Below are positions 17,551 to 26,948 of a stretch of DNA of 64,000 nt, piece by piece. The translations under genes and the position numbers were made by a program. How positions within the stretch are numbered: position 1 is the stretch's first letter; the number at the start of each line of letters is the position of its first letter. Source of the DNA: Bacteroidales bacterium (GTDB taxonomy: Bacteria > Bacteroidota > Bacteroidia > Bacteroidales > Muribaculaceae); contig SUXH01000003.1 in assembly GCA_015061055.1 (NCBI GenBank), positions 112,496 through 176,495 on the forward strand, read 5' to 3'. The notes under the pieces are model-generated. The model worked only from the letters and a program-made list of their open reading frames with translations, was not told the DNA's origin and ran no database searches.

Positions 17551-18207
17551 ATGGCGATAATTAAATCTGATAGTAAATTGAGTGATATGATTATTGAAGA
17601 ACCTTCAACTTTGAGTGTTCTCAATCGATTTGGAATATATTTAGGCCTTGGCGACAAGACCTTATCTGATGTGTGCCATGAGATGCAACTTGATGTGAAT
17701 TTTTTCGCAACGATTCTTAATACTTATATTAATGAAGATTATTTCCCTGAGGACACATTAAAATCATATAGTATCGCTAAAATTATTGAATATTTGTTTA
17801 AAACAAATCAATACTATCTACATTTCTCAATACCTAACATTGAACGTCATTTCAACTCATTAATACAAAAAAGTACAGCTAATATCAACAACTTGGAACT
17901 TCTTAGAAATTTCTTTGAAGAGGTAAAAAATGAGTTATTAGCGCGGATTGATTTTGATAAGGAACTATTTACTTCTCTACAAAATGAAAATAGAATAGAA
18001 TTATCATCAATTGAAAATGAGGACTTAATTGAAGATAAACTTAATGACCTTATTAATATGTTTATAATACATTTAAAAGGAGATTATGATATTAATTTAT
18101 GTCACGCAGTATTGGTTTCTATTATGGCTTTAAGAAAAGATATAAACCAAAATAATAGGTTAAGATATCGCATATTCTTCCCTTTAATTTGCCACCATTA
18201 TAATTAA
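17551..18207 (+). CDS. Hemerythrin/RIC-like protein with degenerate ligands
   Basis: A 218-residue helical protein. Residues 8-60 resemble the ScdA N-terminal domain (SDMIIEEPSTLSVLNRFGI...), but the usual CCGG after the GI(D) turn is replaced by LGLGD. The rest looks like the hemerythrin-type bundle of iron-sulfur repair (RIC/YtfE) proteins: it has H91 and H100, an FFEEVKNELL helix, H174, H185 and a terminal HH at 215-216, but not the complete set of di-iron ligands. It is translationally linked to a LuxR-type regulator (one nt between stop and ATG). The likely role is a sensor or partner for that regulator in redox, NO or oxygen response; this is inference, and iron binding is doubtful. Confidence 0.55.
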   Translation: MAIIKSDSKLSDMIIEEPSTLSVLNRFGIYLGLGDKTLSDVCHEMQLDVNFFATILNTYINEDYFPEDTLKSYSIAKIIEYLFKTNQYYLHFSIPNIERHFNSLIQKSTANINNLELLRNFFEEVKNELLARIDFDKELFTSLQNENRIELSSIENEDLIEDKLNDLINMFIIHLKGDYDINLCHAVLVSIMALRKDINQNNRLRYRIFFPLICHHYN

Positions 18208-18208
18208 T

Positions 18209-18748
18209 ATGAAGAAGATAAATGCTATAATTTTACACGAAGACTCTCTAATTTCATTAGGGTTATCTAAAATACTAAGAGAATTATTCAATATTGAAGT
18301 AAATATTGAACATAATCTTAGTGATGCAATGAATTTGGATGATTATGACCTCATTTTCGTTTCCCCTAACACATTTGCGTTATGCCATACAAAATTTATT
18401 ACTTTGAAATTTAAAATTATTTTCATTTCCAATTTTAATTCTAACCATCCTCAGGAGAATACCGAAAATTTTATTTCCTCTCAATGGACAGAAGAAGCTA
18501 TAATAAATTATATAGGTAAGAAGATTAGCTCTTTAACCGAAATAAAATCTTCTAAAAATGAACTTTCTAAGAGAGAGATCGATGTTTTAAAATTAATAGT
18601 ATCTGGTTATTTAAACAAGCAGATAGCGGATGAACTTAATATTAGTATTAACACCGTCCTAACCCATCGAAAAAATTTAACGGCAAAATTAGGTATAAAG
18701 AGTGTTTCGGGATTAAGTGTATATGCTATGATGAATGGTTTAATTTAA
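18209..18748 (+). CDS. LuxR/FixJ-family transcription regulator with atypical receiver
   Basis: A 179-residue protein. The C-terminal helix-turn-helix is intact (about 117-175: LSKREIDVLKLIVSGY, then KQIADELNISINTVLTHRK) and typical of LuxR/NarL regulators. The N-terminal 105 residues fold like a receiver, but the strand where the phospho-acceptor Asp should sit reads DLIFVSP, with Ser52 in place of Asp, and the conserved Lys near the end is not visible. It is therefore unlikely to be controlled by phosphorylation. The ATG follows the RIC-like stop by one nt, so the two are probably made in fixed ratio and work together. No histidine kinase is nearby. Confidence 0.8.
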   Translation: MKKINAIILHEDSLISLGLSKILRELFNIEVNIEHNLSDAMNLDDYDLIFVSPNTFALCHTKFITLKFKIIFISNFNSNHPQENTENFISSQWTEEAIINYIGKKISSLTEIKSSKNELSKREIDVLKLIVSGYLNKQIADELNISINTVLTHRKNLTAKLGIKSVSGLSVYAMMNGLI

Positions 18749-18765
18749 TCAGTAAATATTTAAGC

Positions 18766-18813
18766 AAAAAAAGAATCGACAATCTCCTAATTTGAAGGTT
18801 GTCGATTCTTTTT
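18766..18813. terminator. Bidirectional terminator between the LuxR gene and glycogen phosphorylase
   Basis: GAATCGACAA and TTGTCGATTC form a 10-bp stem, extended inward by imperfect pairs and flanked by A- and T-runs on both sides. The two genes converge here. Confidence 0.85.
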
Positions 18814-18832
18814 GTTGATTATCTAAATAGTA

Positions 18833-21388
18833 TCAAATCCACTTCATATAGGCGAAATCTTGACGATGAGGTAGATCTGGATTGTTTGGATAAATACGGA
18901 ATGCATACTTAAACATACCTGCATTCTTAATAGTTTCTTCCAATCTATATGTCAATACATCTCCATCCTCAGCTACTACTTCAAATGGTACTCTTTCTTC
19001 ATATTGAATTACACCATTTTCATTTTTGTAAACGACAAGTTCAATACCAATATTTTTACCAAGTCCTGCAGTATTAAGTTTAATAGTAGCATCAGTTTTA
19101 GCTCCACTTATTGGAGAATTTTGATAGCTATCTGACAACTTCATATCAACAAGTGTAATGTTATCCCATTTTGAAGCTACCATTTCCTTCCATGCTGCAA
19201 TTTCCTTAGCCTTTGCATAGTTGTTTTCCATTAATGCTTTAGAGCGAACACCTTCCTTAGAGTAGAAACGATCAATATAATCATTTAGCATACGTTGCAT
19301 TGTGTAGTTTGGAGTGATGTATGCAAATGAATTTTTAATAAATTGTATCCATTCAGGAGAGTATCCTTTTGAGTTCTTAGCAAAGTACAATGGAATAATT
19401 TCATTCTCAAGCATTGAATAGATAGTTGCAGCATCAAGTTGGTCTTGCTGATTTGTGTCTTGATAAGTAATTTCATCAGTTAAAGCCCAACCTGCATTCT
19501 TACGATATCCTTCATACCACCAACCATCAAGCACAGAGAAATTTAGTACACCATTCATTTCTGCTTTCTCTCCTGATGTACCAGATGCTTCAAGTGGACG
19601 AGTTGGTGTATTTAACCAAATATCAACACCTGTCACAAGACGCTTAGCCACAATCATATCATAGTTTTCCAAGAAAATAATCTTTCCTAAGAATTGAGGC
19701 ATTCTTGAAATCTCAATAATACGCTTGATAAGTCCTTGACCTCCGCCATCGGCTGGGTGAGCCTTACCTGCAAACACAAATTGAACAGGGAATTGCTCAT
19801 TGTTTACAATCTTCGACAAACGATCAAGATCTGTAAACAATAAGTGTGCTCGCTTATATGTTGCAAAACGACGAGCGAATCCAATAATTAATGCATTAGG
19901 ATTTATTTTCTCTGTAATCTTAACAATACGTGAAGGGTCTCCTTGATTCTTTAACCATTTTTCCTTGAAATCGCGTCTTACAAAGTTGATAAACTTATTC
20001 TTCATTGCCATACGTAGATTCCAAATATCTTCATCTGCAACATTTAGCATTGGAGCCCATGTTTCTTCCTTTGATTGTTCATCAATATAGTTCTCTCCTA
20101 GAACTTCTTTATAATATGCTTTCCATTCAGAAGCTGCCCATGTAGGCATATGAACACCATTTGTTACAAATGACACATGAGATTCTTCCGGTGAATAACC
20201 TTTCCAAATACCTTGGAACATCTTCTTTGACACTTCACCATGCAACCAACTTACTCCATTTGCTTCTTGACATGTATTCAAAGCAAATACACTCATTGAG
20301 AAACGTTCATTAGTATCAGGATTTTCACGACCCATATTCATCAAGTCTTGCCAACTGATACCAAGTTTTGCAGGGTATTCACCCATATATTTACCAAACA
20401 AGCCTTCATCAAAATAATCATGACCTGCAGGCACTGGAGTATGTACAGTATATAATGATGATGCACGTACTAATTCAAGGGCAACATTGAAATCAAGATT
20501 TTCTTCTTGTACATAATCAACAAGACGTTGCAGATTCAATAATGCAGCATGCCCTTCATTACAATGATATAATTGTGTCTTAATACCTAGACGTTTCAAC
20601 ATCAATATACCACCAATACCAAGCATATATTCTTGCTTAATACGATTTTCCCAATCACCACCATACAATTGTGATGTTATAGGACGATCATACTCAGAGT
20701 TCTTGTCATTATCTGTATCAAGCAAATAAAGGTTCATTCGGCCAACATTTACTTTCCATATGTTTGCATAAATAATACGACCTGGATATGGAACTTCAAG
20801 TACAATTTGTGAACCATTTTCATCAAGAACAGGTTCAATTGGTAATTGATTGAAGTTTTGTGGCTCATAGTTAGCCATTTGTTGACCATCTACTGATAAT
20901 GTTTGAGTGAAATAACCATGCTTATATAAAAATCCCACAGCGGTCATATCAATTCGTGAGTCAGATGCTTGCTTAATATAGTCACCTGCAAGAATACCAA
21001 GACCGCCAGAATATATTTTAAGACAAGCGCATAGACCATATTCCATACTGAAGTACGAAATAGATGGTACATCAGTACGTAATGGTTGTTTCATGTAGTT
21101 ATTAAAGCTTTTAACAACACTTTTGATTCGTGCCATCATTGCTTCATCGTTCATAATATCTTCATAACGCTCATGCTCAATTTTTTGTAACATTAGAACA
21201 GGATTCTCTCCTGTTAAACGCCACAAATTCGGATCTATGTCATGGAATAGATTCTTACCTTCACTATTCCATACCCACCACAAGTTCTTTGACAAGTCCT
21301 CTAGGTCCTTCAACTGTGATGGAAGTTCTGATTTCACTGTAATCTCTCTCCAGTTTGGAGTGTTTGTCTTACTTACTTGTAACTTCAT
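18833..21388 (-). CDS. glgP: Alpha-glucan (glycogen) phosphorylase, GT35
   Basis: Releases glucose-1-phosphate from glycogen using pyridoxal phosphate. The 851-residue protein belongs to the DUF3417-containing subgroup: the N-terminal block [13 protein letters not shown] is its usual start. The PLP lysine lies in [11 protein letters not shown] near residue 604, preceded by [11 protein letters not shown], as in functional enzymes. Length is normal for the subgroup. It lies 81 nt downstream of glycogen synthase on the same strand, so synthesis and breakdown of one polymer are encoded together. A C-terminal beta-rich segment (about 740-850) follows the catalytic domain. Confidence 0.92.
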   Translation of the reverse strand: MKLQVSKTNTPNWREITVKSELPSQLKDLEDLSKNLWWVWNSEGKNLFHDIDPNLWRLTGENPVLMLQKIEHERYEDIMNDEAMMARIKSVVKSFNNYMKQPLRTDVPSISYFSMEYGLCACLKIYSGGLGILAGDYIKQASDSRIDMTAVGFLYKHGYFTQTLSVDGQQMANYEPQNFNQLPIEPVLDENGSQIVLEVPYPGRIIYANIWKVNVGRMNLYLLDTDNDKNSEYDRPITSQLYGGDWENRIKQEYMLGIGGILMLKRLGIKTQLYHCNEGHAALLNLQRLVDYVQEENLDFNVALELVRASSLYTVHTPVPAGHDYFDEGLFGKYMGEYPAKLGISWQDLMNMGRENPDTNERFSMSVFALNTCQEANGVSWLHGEVSKKMFQGIWKGYSPEESHVSFVTNGVHMPTWAASEWKAYYKEVLGENYIDEQSKEETWAPMLNVADEDIWNLRMAMKNKFINFVRRDFKEKWLKNQGDPSRIVKITEKINPNALIIGFARRFATYKRAHLLFTDLDRLSKIVNNEQFPVQFVFAGKAHPADGGGQGLIKRIIEISRMPQFLGKIIFLENYDMIVAKRLVTGVDIWLNTPTRPLEASGTSGEKAEMNGVLNFSVLDGWWYEGYRKNAGWALTDEITYQDTNQQDQLDAATIYSMLENEIIPLYFAKNSKGYSPEWIQFIKNSFAYITPNYTMQRMLNDYIDRFYSKEGVRSKALMENNYAKAKEIAAWKEMVASKWDNITLVDMKLSDSYQNSPISGAKTDATIKLNTAGLGKNIGIELVVYKNENGVIQYEERVPFEVVAEDGDVLTYRLEETIKNAGMFKYAFRIYPNNPDLPHRQDFAYMKWI

Positions 21389-21469
21389 ACGAATTTTAAT
21401 AATATCTGATTATAATTTTTTTAAGACAATTAATGCATCCATTATTTAATATATTTGTGATGCAAAATA

Positions 21470-23119
21470 TCATAGGTTTTTATTATTTGTTTTTATAGAA
21501 TTATATGCAATCTCATAATATTTTATAAAATTACTCCAAGTAGCCTTTTTTGCAGTGCATTTAGCTTTATTTTTAGCGACTTTCTTAATAGAATCATCAC
21601 TACGAAGATATTCATTTAAATACGTTGATATTTGCTCAACTACATCACTATAATTTGAATCGGTGCGATGTATGACTTTTACTCCTGACTGCGCAAATCC
21701 ATCTTCACATTTCGATATCACCCATTGACCGAATCCCGATAAATCTGTAGTGATAGTTGGTACACCAAATGCAATACTTTCCATTGGAGTGTACCCCCAT
21801 GGTTCATAATATGATGCAAAAATAGTACAATCCAATCCAATTAGCAGATCGTAATATTCCATATTAAATATACCATCATTACCATCTAAATAACACGGTA
21901 TGTAAATTATATATACGTTATCGTTAGGCTTATTGCAAAATCCTAAATGGCTAATCTTATTGTATATTAAGTCATCACTCCAATTATTTAAATTATGAGT
22001 TATAACTCCATTTTCAAGAACTACGTTACTTGCAGTAGTTATTTTTTCAGCCAAATCCGTACGTGCATTTTTCACCCACGCAGGTACCATCATAAATGCA
22101 ACAATTTTACGGTCTTCATTCGTCCATTTTGAGCGCAGAACATTCATTGAATCTATGAAAGCATCAAGACCTTTATTCCTAAATTCATTTCTTCCAGATG
22201 TAGCTACTAATATGGTATCATCGTTTAATACTTCACCAATTAGCGATTGTGCTACTTGTAACAATTTAGTTCTTGCTGCTACTCTTTTTTTGTTATATTC
22301 AGATCTAACTGGAACAAAATCTAATTCAAATCCGTTTGGAGTAACATACGGCTCACGACCTAATAATTGTTTGCATTCTACTGCAGTAACATCACTTACA
22401 GTTGTAAATATGTCAGCTTGGATTGCAGCTGTTTTTTCCAATGAGTGCTTTGACTGCATATTTAATTCATTGGCCATCTGATCTCCATTATATCCTGACA
22501 TATAGTCATATAAAGGTTTCTGATTCCCACAAATACTTCTACCAATACTTGTTGCGTGAGTTGTAAAAACTGTAGTTACATCAGGTAAATTCTTTTTAAG
22601 ATATAGTAACCCCATTCCTGTCGTCCATTCATCAAAATGAGCATACACAGTTTGATTATTATCTTTACTTGCGAATTTTACATAATCTTCGATTACTAAT
22701 GCTGCACCATAGGCAAACATACAAGATTCATCGTAGTCACCATAAGCATGCAATGAGTCTACCTTAAACTCATTCCACATTGAAGTGAATAGAGCATCTT
22801 TTTGAGAATACAATGATTTATAGTCAACAAGAATCACTATTGGTTGACCAGGTATATCCCATTTCCCAACTCTAACATTTACTCCATTGGGTAATTTATT
22901 ATTTTTTCTCCACGATTGTAGAAGTCTTGTTGATTCTTTAAAAGACTTCGATGTATTTTCTTTTCCAAAATCAGGACCTATGAAAATCACTTGATCCTTA
23001 AATAGGCTACATAATGTGTTGGCTTTAGTTGATAATACAGTATAAATTCCGCCAACTTTATTACACACTTCCCAACTAATTTCAAAAATCAGTTCTGAGT
23101 GCTTTTTATTTTGACTCAT
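21470..23119 (-). CDS. Glycogen synthase, GT3 (animal/fungal type)
   Basis: A 549-residue glycosyltransferase whose N-terminus (FEISWEVCNKVGGIYTVLST) matches eukaryotic GYS-type (GT3) glycogen synthases and not bacterial GlgA. It should transfer glucose, probably from UDP-glucose, to growing glycogen. Other GT3 blocks are AHFDEWTTGMGLLYLK, FTTHATSIGRSICG, the donor-side YEPWGYTPMESIAFGVPT and a C-terminal helical tail. GT3 enzymes are the normal glycogen synthase of Bacteroidetes. The eukaryotic allosteric arginine cluster is not obvious. It has its own promoter (23146-23177) and leads into glgP. Confidence 0.9.
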   Translation of the reverse strand: MSQNKKHSELIFEISWEVCNKVGGIYTVLSTKANTLCSLFKDQVIFIGPDFGKENTSKSFKESTRLLQSWRKNNKLPNGVNVRVGKWDIPGQPIVILVDYKSLYSQKDALFTSMWNEFKVDSLHAYGDYDESCMFAYGAALVIEDYVKFASKDNNQTVYAHFDEWTTGMGLLYLKKNLPDVTTVFTTHATSIGRSICGNQKPLYDYMSGYNGDQMANELNMQSKHSLEKTAAIQADIFTTVSDVTAVECKQLLGREPYVTPNGFELDFVPVRSEYNKKRVAARTKLLQVAQSLIGEVLNDDTILVATSGRNEFRNKGLDAFIDSMNVLRSKWTNEDRKIVAFMMVPAWVKNARTDLAEKITTASNVVLENGVITHNLNNWSDDLIYNKISHLGFCNKPNDNVYIIYIPCYLDGNDGIFNMEYYDLLIGLDCTIFASYYEPWGYTPMESIAFGVPTITTDLSGFGQWVISKCEDGFAQSGVKVIHRTDSNYSDVVEQISTYLNEYLRSDDSIKKVAKNKAKCTAKKATWSNFIKYYEIAYNSIKTNNKNL

Positions 23120-23145
23120 ATTTTTCTATATAAAATTTTAAGTTG

Positions 23146-23177
23146 CAAAGATAGCAATAATTTCACAATTAACCAAT
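23146..23177 (-). promoter_or_regulatory. Promoter of the glycogen synthase-phosphorylase unit
   Basis: On the minus strand TATCTTTG (23153-23146) with ATTG (23177-23174) exactly 20 nt upstream. Confidence 0.6.
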
Positions 23178-23318
23178 TATTAATAAACTGTTAGTTGCTT
23201 CCCACAAAAAATCATTGAATTATTTAGTACGATTATATTTTTTTTATTGAAAATTGTGGTTTAATTACTAATATTTTTTGTAAATTAGCAAAATATTAAT
23301 CCATTATACTAATTCGTT

Positions 23319-23684
23319 ATGGCAAATAAAAGAGATTTAAAGAAATACATTAAAATCGTGTGTGGTGATATTGCTGGTGAATGTGTTTTTGCAAAATTGT
23401 ATTTCAATGGTGTTGATACTGAAAAAATGGACGATATCATAGTAAGAGCTGCAATTTTACAAACTACCACAATTGATAAAGTATCAGTTTCATTTGATAA
23501 AACATTAAAGTCATTTGGCGGTGATGCAAAAGCTTATAACAAAGCTCGTAAAGCTTATTTTAAGGAATGCTATAAACACTTAAAAGAAGAGTTAAACAAT
23601 GAAATTAACTCAATCGTAGCTGAAATGAATAAAGCTATTACTAAAGAACAAAAAGACGCTAATAAGGAGGCGTTAAATAATTAA
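23319..23684 (+). CDS. Uncharacterised helical protein, 121 aa
   Basis: I do not recognise the family. The protein is soluble, lysine-rich and predicted helical, with one pair of Cys (C15, C22) in the N-terminal third, a central segment SVSFDKTLKSFGGDAKAYNK and a C-terminal coiled-coil-like stretch (KECYKHLKEELNNEINSIVA). No signal or membrane segment. Codon use resembles the neighbours and the start is unambiguous. It stands first in a plus-strand run with an acyltransferase (23 nt later) and an omega-amidase, and is divergent from glycogen synthase. Confidence 0.65.
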   Translation: MANKRDLKKYIKIVCGDIAGECVFAKLYFNGVDTEKMDDIIVRAAILQTTTIDKVSVSFDKTLKSFGGDAKAYNKARKAYFKECYKHLKEELNNEINSIVAEMNKAITKEQKDANKEALNN

Positions 23685-23707
23685 TCACTGAAAGAATAAT
23701 TCTTATA

Positions 23708-24250
23708 TTGAATTTAGCAGAATTTATTTTTAAGAAATTAGGGTGGTCATTGGATATTTCTATCCCTGACTACCCTAAGTGTGTAATATGCGTTGCACCT
23801 CACACAAGTAATTGGGATTTCTTTTATGCACAATTAGTATGTAAATCTCTAAAGTGGAAAGCAGGTTTTTTAATGAAAAAAACCTGGTTTTTCTTTCCTC
23901 TTAATTATCTGTTTAAAGCAATGGGTGGTATACCTGTACCCCGTAACAAAAAAGGTTCTGAGTTGACTGAAACTATTATTAAAATGTACAACAATAGCTC
24001 AAGTCTAAAGCTTGCAATAACTCCTGAGGGGACAAGAAAAAGAGTAGATAAATGGAGATCTGGTATAATTCATATTTCATATGGTGCAGGAATACCAATA
24101 ATAATGGCATATATTGACTACAAGCACAAGAAAATTGGTATTACAGAGGTATACACACCAACAGGAGATGTAGAAGTAGATATGAAATATATTAAAAATT
24201 TCTATAAAAACATAAATGCAAAGTATCCGGAATGCTTTTGTACTGATTGA
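23708..24250 (+). CDS. PlsC-like lysophospholipid acyltransferase
   Basis: A 180-residue acyltransferase with motif I HTSNWDF (H-x4-D, near residue 32) and the glycerol-phosphate binding motif TPEGTRKR near residue 108. These mark the PlsC/AGPAT family, which moves an acyl group onto lysophosphatidic acid or a related acceptor. The small size and NWDF variant are typical of a Bacteroidetes subgroup. There is no ATG before motif I; a stop codon lies 27 nt upstream, so translation most likely begins at the TTG at 23708. The acceptor lipid is not known. Confidence 0.78.
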   Translation: MNLAEFIFKKLGWSLDISIPDYPKCVICVAPHTSNWDFFYAQLVCKSLKWKAGFLMKKTWFFFPLNYLFKAMGGIPVPRNKKGSELTETIIKMYNNSSSLKLAITPEGTRKRVDKWRSGIIHISYGAGIPIIMAYIDYKHKKIGITEVYTPTGDVEVDMKYIKNFYKNINAKYPECFCTD

Positions 24251-24266
24251 TTCAAAATAATCTAAT

Positions 24267-25073
24267 ATGATATTCGGCAATAAATTAAATATTTCATTAC
24301 TGGAATGTAATGTTATATGGAATGATAAACAAGCTAATTTGAAACAACTTGAGAATAACCTTGATTTAATTCCAAAGGGAACTGATATTGTTGTGCTTCC
24401 CGAATTATTTTCTACAGGTTTTTATCTCGAAAAACCAAATGAGATGAAAGAACTTGCAGAACGAAATACAGAAGATACAATACTAACTCTAAAAAAGTTC
24501 GCTAAGAAGCATAACATAGCAATTTGCGGTAGTTATATGGCTCGCACTGCCGATAAAATATATAATCGAGCTTTTTTCATAGAAAGTAGTGGAGATGAAA
24601 CATTTTATGATAAACGACATACATATAATATAGGAGGTGAAGATAGCTTTTTTACTGCTGGTAATAGCAAACCTCTCGTTATTAGATATCGTGGATGGAA
24701 TATTTTAATTGCAGTGTGTTATGATTTAAAATTTCCTGTATGGCTAAGAAATACTAATTGTAAATACGATGTTATCATAGTAGTTGCTAATTGGCCTAAA
24801 GCGCAAGATTATGAGTGGGAACATCTATTGATTGCACGTGCTATAGAAAATCAATGTTATGTTTGTGGATGTAATAGAATTGGAAAAAGTCCCTATGGGA
24901 TTGAATATATAGGTAACTCCATGTTTGTTGACTTTAAAGGTAAAATAACTAAAATTAAAGACACAAACAATTCAATTCTATCAACATCACTAAGTTCTGA
25001 AAAGCTAAGCAGTTTTAGAAAAAATTACCCCATTTGGAAAGACTTTGATCAATTTGAATTGAAAAGAATTTAA
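24267..25073 (+). CDS. Nitrilase-family omega-amidase (YafV-like)
   Basis: A carbon-nitrogen hydrolase of 268 residues with the full catalytic triad: Glu in VLPELFSTGF (about 47), Lys in YDKRHTY (about 117) and Cys in AVCYDLKFPVW (about 151). The VCYDL(R/K)FPVW block and FSTGF are characteristic of YafV/Nit2 omega-amidases, which hydrolyse alpha-ketoglutaramate or the transamination product of methionine salvage. The usual H-L-F after the catalytic Lys is here HTY. The gene starts 16 nt after the acyltransferase and converges with the U32 gene, with only 23 nt between the stops. Confidence 0.85.
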   Translation: MIFGNKLNISLLECNVIWNDKQANLKQLENNLDLIPKGTDIVVLPELFSTGFYLEKPNEMKELAERNTEDTILTLKKFAKKHNIAICGSYMARTADKIYNRAFFIESSGDETFYDKRHTYNIGGEDSFFTAGNSKPLVIRYRGWNILIAVCYDLKFPVWLRNTNCKYDVIIVVANWPKAQDYEWEHLLIARAIENQCYVCGCNRIGKSPYGIEYIGNSMFVDFKGKITKIKDTNNSILSTSLSSEKLSSFRKNYPIWKDFDQFELKRI

Positions 25074-25096
25074 TTTCCAATAAAATATCTTTTCAA

Positions 25097-26938
25097 TCAA
25101 CATTTATAAATCTTCATTTCACAATTTACACAATCAGTTTCGACACGAAGTTTTATTTTATCATTGACAAGATATAGCTTTATAGGTAACTTTTTATCTG
25201 AATACTTTCTACAACATCCTATTTCACGAAGGATACAATAGCGCGTGTGCATTAATGTTTCCGAGCCAGTAAACTTATAATCATTATGTTCTATTGCATT
25301 TACAATATTTTTTACACCATGGTCCTTATAGAATAAATTACTCAGTTTATTTGATACATTATCGGTAGGTTCTAATTCATTTTTATAATACAGCAAATCT
25401 TGTTCTTCTCTTCTATATTCGTATTTATAATTAGTTTTTTGAGCAGTATCAAGTATTTTAAGAGCTTTGCGTTTTAATTCAGCTAATATCGAACTTGGGA
25501 CAAAATAGTTATCCAAAACTTCAATTTTGCCAACCTCATATATAGTATTTCCAGTTTTATTTAGTATATCTATTTGTTTTTGTGCTTGTTCACTCTTAGC
25601 AATTTCCAACTCTTCTGACAACAAAGTCGTTGCTGTTATATTATTGCCTCGTTCATCCAACGCATCAAGACATAAAACCTCACGACAATATCTTAATTTA
25701 AAATTAACGATTATTTTTCTCTTAGATGTATCTTTTTCAAGGATATCATTGTAATTTTTATCTAATGTACGATATAAAATTGTACCCTTTCTTATTGAAA
25801 TAGGTATAGATGTAATTATATTATTTCCTTCAACTCTGTTAACACGAAAACCACAATAAATACCCTTTTCATCAAAATAACTTAAGCCATCACCATTATT
25901 TAAGACTGACTTAGTTTTTAATTTTATATAACACCCCTTTGTAGATATAACCTCCCCGATTATCTCTCCACTCGATTTGGGTGTATTAATTGAAGCTATA
26001 CTACAACTATTATGCAATCTCCGTTTATTTAGAAAATAGGTAGTAAAAGAACGATTAAAGACTTTATTTATTTGAGGTCTAAAAGATAAAACAGATTTTC
26101 CAAACGAACTTCTTGTATACGTATCATTGTGAAGTTCTATATAATTATCTATTATATTTCTGTAGTATGCTACAACAGTTCTCACATATTCAATATCTTT
26201 TAGTCTACCTTCAATCTTAAATGAAGATACACCAGCTTCAATTAATAAAGAAATATTTTTGCTCTGATTTAAATCCTTTAGCGAAAGTAAATGTCTATTA
26301 TTTATTATTCTATTGCCTTGATCGTCTTCAAGGTTAAATGGTAAACGACATATTTGTGCACATTCACCTCGATTTGCACTTCTACCAACACACGCATAAC
26401 TAACCCCACAACGTCCACTATAGCTCACACATAAAGCTCCATGTATAAAGGCTTCTAATGGGACTTTAACTCTTGACCTTATTAATTTAATCTCCTCAAG
26501 ACTAAGTTCTCGAGCTAAAACTAGTTGAGAAAAGCCCACTTTCTCAAGAAATTCAGCTTTTTCGGCTAATCGAATATCACATTGAGTACTTGCGTGTAGC
26601 GCAATTGGCGGGATAACCATTCTCAAAACAGACATATCTTGCACAATCAATGCATCAACGCCAATTTTATATAATTCAAGAATTAAGTTTTGAACCTCAC
26701 ACAACTCATTATCATAAATAATTGTATTTATGGTGACATATACTTTCACATTAAATTGATGTGCATAATTAACAACCAACTTTATATCATCAATTGAATT
26801 GCCGGCAGAGTATCTGGCACCATATCTAGTAGCACCTATATATACTGCATCAGCACCACTATTAATTGCAGCTATAGCAATTGTAGCATTTTTAGCCGGT
26901 GCTAATAACTCTAATTCTATTTTTTTCTTCGATTTCAA
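25097..26938 (-). CDS. U32 peptidase family protein (RlhA/collagenase-like)
   Basis: A 613-residue U32 protein. The N-terminal TIM-like U32 domain begins ELELLAPAKN and includes the family cysteines in GRCGVSYACVGRSANRGEC (about 177-195) and CRLPF. The C-terminal half contains the DUF3656-type collagenase-associated region. U32 proteins are now known as RNA or quinone hydroxylation factors more than as proteases; the two-domain form resembles E. coli RlhA, which makes 5-hydroxycytidine in 23S rRNA. The extreme C-terminus adds conserved-looking cysteines (CCRKY, CVNCEMKIYKC). The start is TTG: a stop codon lies just upstream and LELLAPA is the conserved beginning. Confidence 0.8.
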   Translation of the reverse strand: MKSKKKIELELLAPAKNATIAIAAINSGADAVYIGATRYGARYSAGNSIDDIKLVVNYAHQFNVKVYVTINTIIYDNELCEVQNLILELYKIGVDALIVQDMSVLRMVIPPIALHASTQCDIRLAEKAEFLEKVGFSQLVLARELSLEEIKLIRSRVKVPLEAFIHGALCVSYSGRCGVSYACVGRSANRGECAQICRLPFNLEDDQGNRIINNRHLLSLKDLNQSKNISLLIEAGVSSFKIEGRLKDIEYVRTVVAYYRNIIDNYIELHNDTYTRSSFGKSVLSFRPQINKVFNRSFTTYFLNKRRLHNSCSIASINTPKSSGEIIGEVISTKGCYIKLKTKSVLNNGDGLSYFDEKGIYCGFRVNRVEGNNIITSIPISIRKGTILYRTLDKNYNDILEKDTSKRKIIVNFKLRYCREVLCLDALDERGNNITATTLLSEELEIAKSEQAQKQIDILNKTGNTIYEVGKIEVLDNYFVPSSILAELKRKALKILDTAQKTNYKYEYRREEQDLLYYKNELEPTDNVSNKLSNLFYKDHGVKNIVNAIEHNDYKFTGSETLMHTRYCILREIGCCRKYSDKKLPIKLYLVNDKIKLRVETDCVNCEMKIYKC

Positions 26939-26948
26939 GAATTAATAA

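Noticed and set aside
22155..22481. 108-codon plus-strand ORF within glycogen synthase
   Set aside because: Antisense shadow; the minus strand carries clear GT3 motifs.
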